NCBI GenBank assembly: GCA_017507125.1 | Contig: JAFWBQ010000066.1 | Span: forward strand, 1-43,282 | Direction: 5' to 3' | Length of the DNA stretch: 43,282 nt | From: Lentisphaeria bacterium | Lineage (GTDB): Bacteria; Verrucomicrobiota; Lentisphaeria; Victivallales; Victivallaceae | In this document: piece by piece, positions 39,730 through 43,282 of the stretch | Layout of the letters: each line of letters opens with the position of its first letter | How positions within the stretch are numbered: the stretch's first letter is position 1 | Position numbers and translations under genes: made by a program | Notes under the pieces: model-generated | Told to the model about the DNA's origin: nothing | Seen by the model: only the letters and a program-made list of their open reading frames with translations | Databases searched by the model: none

Positions 39730-41127
39730 ATGGCAATGGCATTTAAGAATGGTTGTCAGGCTTGTGCTGGTAGTGTTGCAACACCGGTAACGAACGCAGA
39801 TTACATGGTACGTCAGGAACAGACGGAGTCCAATGCGAGAAGTTACCCCCGTAAATTCCCGTTTTCCCTCGTAAAAGCGAAGGGATCGTGGATCGAAGAT
39901 GTGGAAGGCAACCGGTATTTGGATTTTCTCTGCGGTGCAGGAACACTTGCATTGGGACATAACGATCCCGAAATCAATCAGGCGATGATTGAAATGCTCA
40001 GCAGTGATGCTCCGCTTCACACTCTTGACTTGATGACTCCTGTCAAGGACCGTTTTGTTCATACTCTGATCTCTCTTCTTCCTGAGGAACTTCAGCCCAA
40101 TGCCAAGATCCAGTTCTGCAGTCCCTCCGGTACTGATGCGACTGATGCGGCGATCAAACTTTGCAAAACTGCCACCGGCAGAAGTTCCGTTATCGCCTTC
40201 GGCGGCGGATATCACGGCATGGGACACGGTGCCCTTTCTCTTACCGGCAACCTCTCTGCCAAATCCAAAGTTCACGCTTTGATGCCTGAAGTGCATTTCT
40301 TTCCCTATCCTTACTCCTACCGCTGTCCTTTCGGATTGGGCGGAGAAGCGGGTGTGAAGGCTTGCTGCAATTACTTTGAGCGCACCCTCAAAGATCCCGA
40401 AAGCGGCATCACTCTGCCTGCTGCTGTGATCCTTGAACCCATTCAGGGCGAGGGCGGCGTGATTCCTGCACCTGTTGAATTTCTCCAGACCGTCCGCCGC
40501 GTCACCAAAGAACTGGGGATCCCCATGATCGTGGATGAGATCCAGTGCGGCGTCGGACGCTCCGGTAAATTCTTTGCCTTTGAGTATGCTGACATCGTGC
40601 CTGATGTGATCCTTGTTTCCAAGGCCATCGGCGGAACCCAGCCCATGTCTGTTGTGGTCTACAATAAGGAACTTGACAAATGGCAGCCCGGTTCCCACGC
40701 CGGAACGTTCCGCGGCAACCAGCTCGCCATGCGTGCCGGCACCGTGGTGATGAACCGCGTCGCCAACGAAGAGTTTCTTGCCGAAGTCCGCGCTAAAGGT
40801 GACTACCTCAGAGAGCGTATGGCTGCTCTCAAAGAGAAGGTTTCCATTATCGGCGATATCCGCGGCAAAGGACTTATGTCCGGCTGTGAGTTTGTTGATC
40901 CCAAAGGAACTCCTGATGCCCTCGGTTCTCTGCCCGCCAGCGGCGACATCGCCGCCACGGTCCAGCAGAAATGCTTCCAGAACAAGCTGGTGATGGAAAA
41001 GGGTGGACGTCACGGTTCTGTCATGCGCTGTCTTTGCGCCTTGAATGTGACCAGAGAAGATCTTGAGACGATGATCTCTATTTTTGAAAAAGTCGTTCTT
41101 GAGGTCAATGCAGATGTCACAAAATAA
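39730..41127 (+). CDS. dat: Diaminobutyrate--2-oxoglutarate aminotransferase
   Basis: A 465-residue class III PLP aminotransferase that makes L-2,4-diaminobutyrate from aspartate semialdehyde and glutamate. It carries FCSPSGTDATDAAIKL, the GGGYHGMGHGALS segment, VDEIQCGVGRSG and the PLP Lys in SKAIGGTQP. The specific name rests on the following ddc gene, which overlaps this one by 14 bases; the family alone also includes ornithine and 4-aminobutyrate aminotransferases. A GGGG site lies 3 bases upstream of the first ATG and 9 before the second (39736). Confidence 0.88.
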   Translation: MAMAFKNGCQACAGSVATPVTNADYMVRQEQTESNARSYPRKFPFSLVKAKGSWIEDVEGNRYLDFLCGAGTLALGHNDPEINQAMIEMLSSDAPLHTLDLMTPVKDRFVHTLISLLPEELQPNAKIQFCSPSGTDATDAAIKLCKTATGRSSVIAFGGGYHGMGHGALSLTGNLSAKSKVHALMPEVHFFPYPYSYRCPFGLGGEAGVKACCNYFERTLKDPESGITLPAAVILEPIQGEGGVIPAPVEFLQTVRRVTKELGIPMIVDEIQCGVGRSGKFFAFEYADIVPDVILVSKAIGGTQPMSVVVYNKELDKWQPGSHAGTFRGNQLAMRAGTVVMNRVANEEFLAEVRAKGDYLRERMAALKEKVSIIGDIRGKGLMSGCEFVDPKGTPDALGSLPASGDIAATVQQKCFQNKLVMEKGGRHGSVMRCLCALNVTREDLETMISIFEKVVLEVNADVTK

Positions 41128-42568
41128 TCTTTTTCTTACGCCCGACAGCGGAGATAAAAGTGCCTATATCCGGATGATGGAGTCAACGGTCCATGCCATT
41201 GCTGAGGCTGTTGACCATGGACAGGCCTACGCCGGAATGGGACCCTATGAGTTGAGGGCAGCTGTTCACTCTGAAGAGCTGCTTCCGGCACAGGGGCGCA
41301 GTTTTGAGGAGATCCTTTCTGAAGTCAAAGAAAAGATCCTCCCCAATCTGGTGCGTCCCATGTCAACCAACTACATGGCACATCTCCACAGTCCTGCGCT
41401 GCTTGAAACTGTTGCCGCTGAAATCATCCTTTCCACCTTCAATCAGTCCATGGACTCCTGGGATCAGGCGCCTGTGGCTACTGAGATCGAAGTGGAAGTT
41501 GTCCGTAATCTCTGCAAACTTTACGGATATGATGAAAAGGGCGACGGTGTGTTTACCTCCGGCGGTTCCCAGTCCAATCTTTCCGGGCTGCTGCTGGCAA
41601 GAGACTGGTTCTGCAATACGAAGCTCAACTGGGATGTGAAGAAGTTCGGTCTGCCTGAGCAGTTCCGCAGGTTCCGTATGTACGCTTCAGAGATCTCCCA
41701 TTTTTCCATGGAAAAAAGCGCCCATTTGATGGGGCTTGGATATGATGCCGTGGCAAAGATCCCGGTGGATGATGCCATGCGGATGGATATGAAGGCATTC
41801 AGAGAACAGATCGAAAAGGATATCAAAGAAGGATTCTTTCCTTTCTGCGCCTGTGCTACTGTGGGAACCACTGACTTCGGCAGCATTGATCCTATGAAAG
41901 AGATGCGCGGGATTTGTGATGAGTTCGGAATGTGGCTCCATGCGGATGCCGCCTACGGAAGCGGAGTCATCCTTTCTGAGAAATATGCTCACCGCGTCGC
42001 GGGACTTGCTGCATGTGACTCCATTACAGTCGACTTCCACAAGATGTTCCTGATGCCCATCAGCTGCAGTGTGTCGCTGATCAAGGACGGGAAAAACTTT
42101 GAGGCTCTGACGCTTCATGCGGATTATCTCAACCGCGAAGAAGATGAAGAAGATGGTTATATCAATTTGGTCAACAAATCCATGCAGACGACCCGGCGCT
42201 TTGATGCCCTCAAGGTGTGGATCTCTTTCCGGATGCGAGGCAAAGAGGGGTGGTCTGAACTGATTACCAAATGTATTGACAATGCCGCTTATTTCTATTC
42301 TCAGCTTGCCAAACGCGATGATGTGGAAGTCATTGTCAAGCCTGAGATCAGTTCAGTGGTCTTCCGTCTGTTGCCCGTTGCCGGCAGCACTGAGGATGCT
42401 GATACGATGAATAAGCGTATCCGGCGCAGCCTGCTTCACAACAAAGGCGTTGTCATCGGGCAGACCGTTTGCCGGGGCAATACCTGTTTGAAGTTCACGC
42501 TGTTGAATCCTTTGCAGAACGAAAAGAAGCTTGATGAACTTCTTGCATTGATTCTTTCATTGCGCTGA
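41114..42568 (+). CDS. ddc: L-2,4-diaminobutyrate decarboxylase
   Basis: A 484-residue group II PLP decarboxylase that converts L-2,4-diaminobutyrate to 1,3-diaminopropane. The PLP Lys is in VDFHKMFLMPISCS (about residue 310), the metal/cofactor loop HADAAYGSG and the SGGSQSNLSG segment also match. The overlap with dat (14 bases) strongly supports the pathway assignment. GAGG 9 bases before the ATG at 41114 sets the start; the frame reads back to 41084. 1,3-Diaminopropane feeds norspermidine, siderophores or free polyamine pools; which applies here is unknown. Confidence 0.92.
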   Translation: MSQNNLFLTPDSGDKSAYIRMMESTVHAIAEAVDHGQAYAGMGPYELRAAVHSEELLPAQGRSFEEILSEVKEKILPNLVRPMSTNYMAHLHSPALLETVAAEIILSTFNQSMDSWDQAPVATEIEVEVVRNLCKLYGYDEKGDGVFTSGGSQSNLSGLLLARDWFCNTKLNWDVKKFGLPEQFRRFRMYASEISHFSMEKSAHLMGLGYDAVAKIPVDDAMRMDMKAFREQIEKDIKEGFFPFCACATVGTTDFGSIDPMKEMRGICDEFGMWLHADAAYGSGVILSEKYAHRVAGLAACDSITVDFHKMFLMPISCSVSLIKDGKNFEALTLHADYLNREEDEEDGYINLVNKSMQTTRRFDALKVWISFRMRGKEGWSELITKCIDNAAYFYSQLAKRDDVEVIVKPEISSVVFRLLPVAGSTEDADTMNKRIRRSLLHNKGVVIGQTVCRGNTCLKFTLLNPLQNEKKLDELLALILSLR

Positions 42569-42595
42569 AAAGCTTGAGAGAGTTATTTGATACAG

Positions 42596-42632
42596 ACGCA
42601 GTTTTTCTGAATATGAGAAACTGCGTTTTTTT
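42596..42632 (+). terminator. Terminator after dat-ddc
   Basis: The 12-base stem ACGCAGTTTTTC / GAGAAACTGCGT has a 7-base loop and a T-rich tail, with one wobble-type mismatch. Confidence 0.88.
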
Positions 42633-42667
42633 CTTTCGTGAAATGGCATAAAATGCCGGTTGCAGCA

Positions 42668-42713
42668 TGAAGTGCACCCCAAAAGTCAGACACGGCTTTT
42701 GAGGTGCACTTCA
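42668..42713. repeat. 46-base palindrome resembling fused insertion sequence ends
   Basis: Arms at 42668-42685 and 42696-42713 match at 17 of 18 positions around a 10-base loop. The left arm reads TGAAGTGCACCCCAAAAG, followed by TCAGACA. That resembles the TG...CACCCCAAAAGT.AGACA ends I associate with IS150-type IS3-family elements. The right arm ends TGCACTTCA. The palindrome ends 1 base from the stop of the lipoprotein gene. It could be an excision scar, a miniature element or a terminator. Confidence 0.5.
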
Positions 42714-42714
42714 C

Positions 42715-43122
42715 TTATCTTGCGGCAGCGGCAGTTTCTTTTTTTAATTCTTCCAAACGTGCTGCTGCGGCTTTTGCCTCAGCATCGCTTCCGGCGGTGA
42801 AGTCATATTCCACGATATGTTCTTCGGTTCCGAAAAGAGTTTTGGTTTTAGTGGATTTGAAATTACCGGTATGGGGTACCTTCCGGTCTGCCGGAATGGC
42901 GACTGTCCGGCTTTTGTAGGTGACACGGCCGATGATCATTTTTCCCACAGGTAATCCGGTTGAAGCATCAGCTGAGTCAATGGTGCCATACATGACACAG
43001 CCATCCAGACCGGTGTTTTTGCCTTCGGTACAAGCTGCGAAAATTTCAGCGCCCGATTTACAGCCTTGAAAAACGGTGATTGAAAAAAGTACAAAAAATC
43101 CTGAAATAAGAAAATTTTTCAT
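42715..43122 (-). CDS. Small predicted lipoprotein
   Basis: A 135-residue protein starting MKNFLISGFFVLFSITVFQGC, where FQGC is a lipobox-like site (Cys21). The mature part has VMYGTID, a GKMIIGRVTYKS strand and an Ala-rich C-terminal helix (AEAKAAAARLEELKKE). The ATG at 43122 follows AAGGAG. I recognise no family. The frame upstream to 43278 is not conserved and overlaps a strong hairpin. Confidence 0.78.
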   Translation of the reverse strand: MKNFLISGFFVLFSITVFQGCKSGAEIFAACTEGKNTGLDGCVMYGTIDSADASTGLPVGKMIIGRVTYKSRTVAIPADRKVPHTGNFKSTKTKTLFGTEEHIVEYDFTAGSDAEAKAAAARLEELKKETAAAAR

Positions 43123-43202
43123 AAAAGCTCCTTGTTTTGAGGGCAGTGTAACGAATTTTCTGTAAAATTGTGTTTTGCGGAAGCGTAGAGTTATGCATAG
43201 GG

Positions 43203-43250
43203 CGCACTCCGGCGAGAATGGGGCTCCCAACTCGTCGGAGACGGAGTGCG
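43203..43250. repeat. Stem-loop upstream of the lipoprotein gene
   Basis: The 9-base perfect inverted repeat CGCACTCCG (43203-43211) / CGGAGTGCG (43242-43250) encloses a second short stem CGAG/CTCG (43213-43216 and 43231-43234). No T tract follows on either strand, so this is not an obvious terminator. It may be part of an RNA leader or another repeat. Confidence 0.5.
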
Positions 43251-43282
43251 AACTGTGTGTAACTCGGTTGAATTTCAAAAAA

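Noticed and set aside
39634..41013. 459-codon minus-strand open frame
   Set aside because: It is antisense to the clearly recognisable dat gene; its composition reflects the sense codons.

Overview
The window looks like chromosomal DNA of a Lentisphaerota (Victivallales-type) or closely related PVC-group bacterium, probably an anaerobic gut-type glycan degrader. This is inferred from a prepilin-like protein with a bacterial '[32 protein letters not shown]'-type N-terminus inside a glycoside hydrolase operon, from several rhamnosidase-like enzymes, and from many Gfo/Idh/MocA, TIM-barrel and creatininase-like sugar genes. Base composition is near 50% GC. No phage, CRISPR array, rRNA or complete tRNA was seen. 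Most intergenic regions carry the same promoter type, TTGNNN, 16-17 bases, TATATT.

Layout. 1-735: feoAB iron uptake (feoB cut by the window edge), with a promoter and two DtxR-like palindromes. 970-2741: oxidoreductase plus SDR operon. 2844-4528: umuDC, divergent from a sugar-acid-type cluster (4772-7997: serine hydrolase, nucleotide-sugar epimerase-like protein, DapA-like aldolase). 8140-8679: lipocalin lipoprotein. 8776-13739: rhamnose cluster (GH78-like rhamnosidase, L-rhamnose isomerase, MFS transporter). 13800-16132: low-molecular-weight phosphatase, TIM-barrel isomerase, oxidoreductase. 16214-21022, minus strand: family B DNA polymerase with a degenerate exonuclease, cyclophilin, GNAT-like acyltransferase, second serine hydrolase.

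21093-23473 is an aromatic amino acid operon (DAHP synthase, then chorismate mutase-prephenate dehydratase). It is preceded by a short Phe/Tyr-rich leader peptide and a mutually exclusive antiterminator/terminator pair, which is a textbook attenuator layout. 23562-31308, minus strand, is a glycan operon: GH106-like hydrolase, prepilin-like protein, a secreted single-domain beta-sandwich protein, and a 1195-residue secreted GH42-like hydrolase whose N-terminal domain is a paralogue of that single domain. A divergent AraC-type regulator (31487-32362) probably controls it.

32368-32785 is an anonymous structured segment. Then come a small hypothetical gene, a PIG-L deacetylase, a creatininase-family amidohydrolase and a DegT-type aminotransferase (33163-36298), a membrane zinc protease with a secreted nuclease (36518-38098), a small protein, a Bcp peroxiredoxin, a GIY-YIG-like small protein, the Dat-Ddc pair for 1,3-diaminopropane (39730-42568), a 46-base palindrome resembling fused insertion sequence ends, and a small lipoprotein.

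The strongest candidates for new biology are the aromatic leader attenuator, the in-frame palindromic insert at the start of the prepilin gene, the exonuclease-defective polymerase, and the prepilin/carbohydrate-binding gene arrangement.
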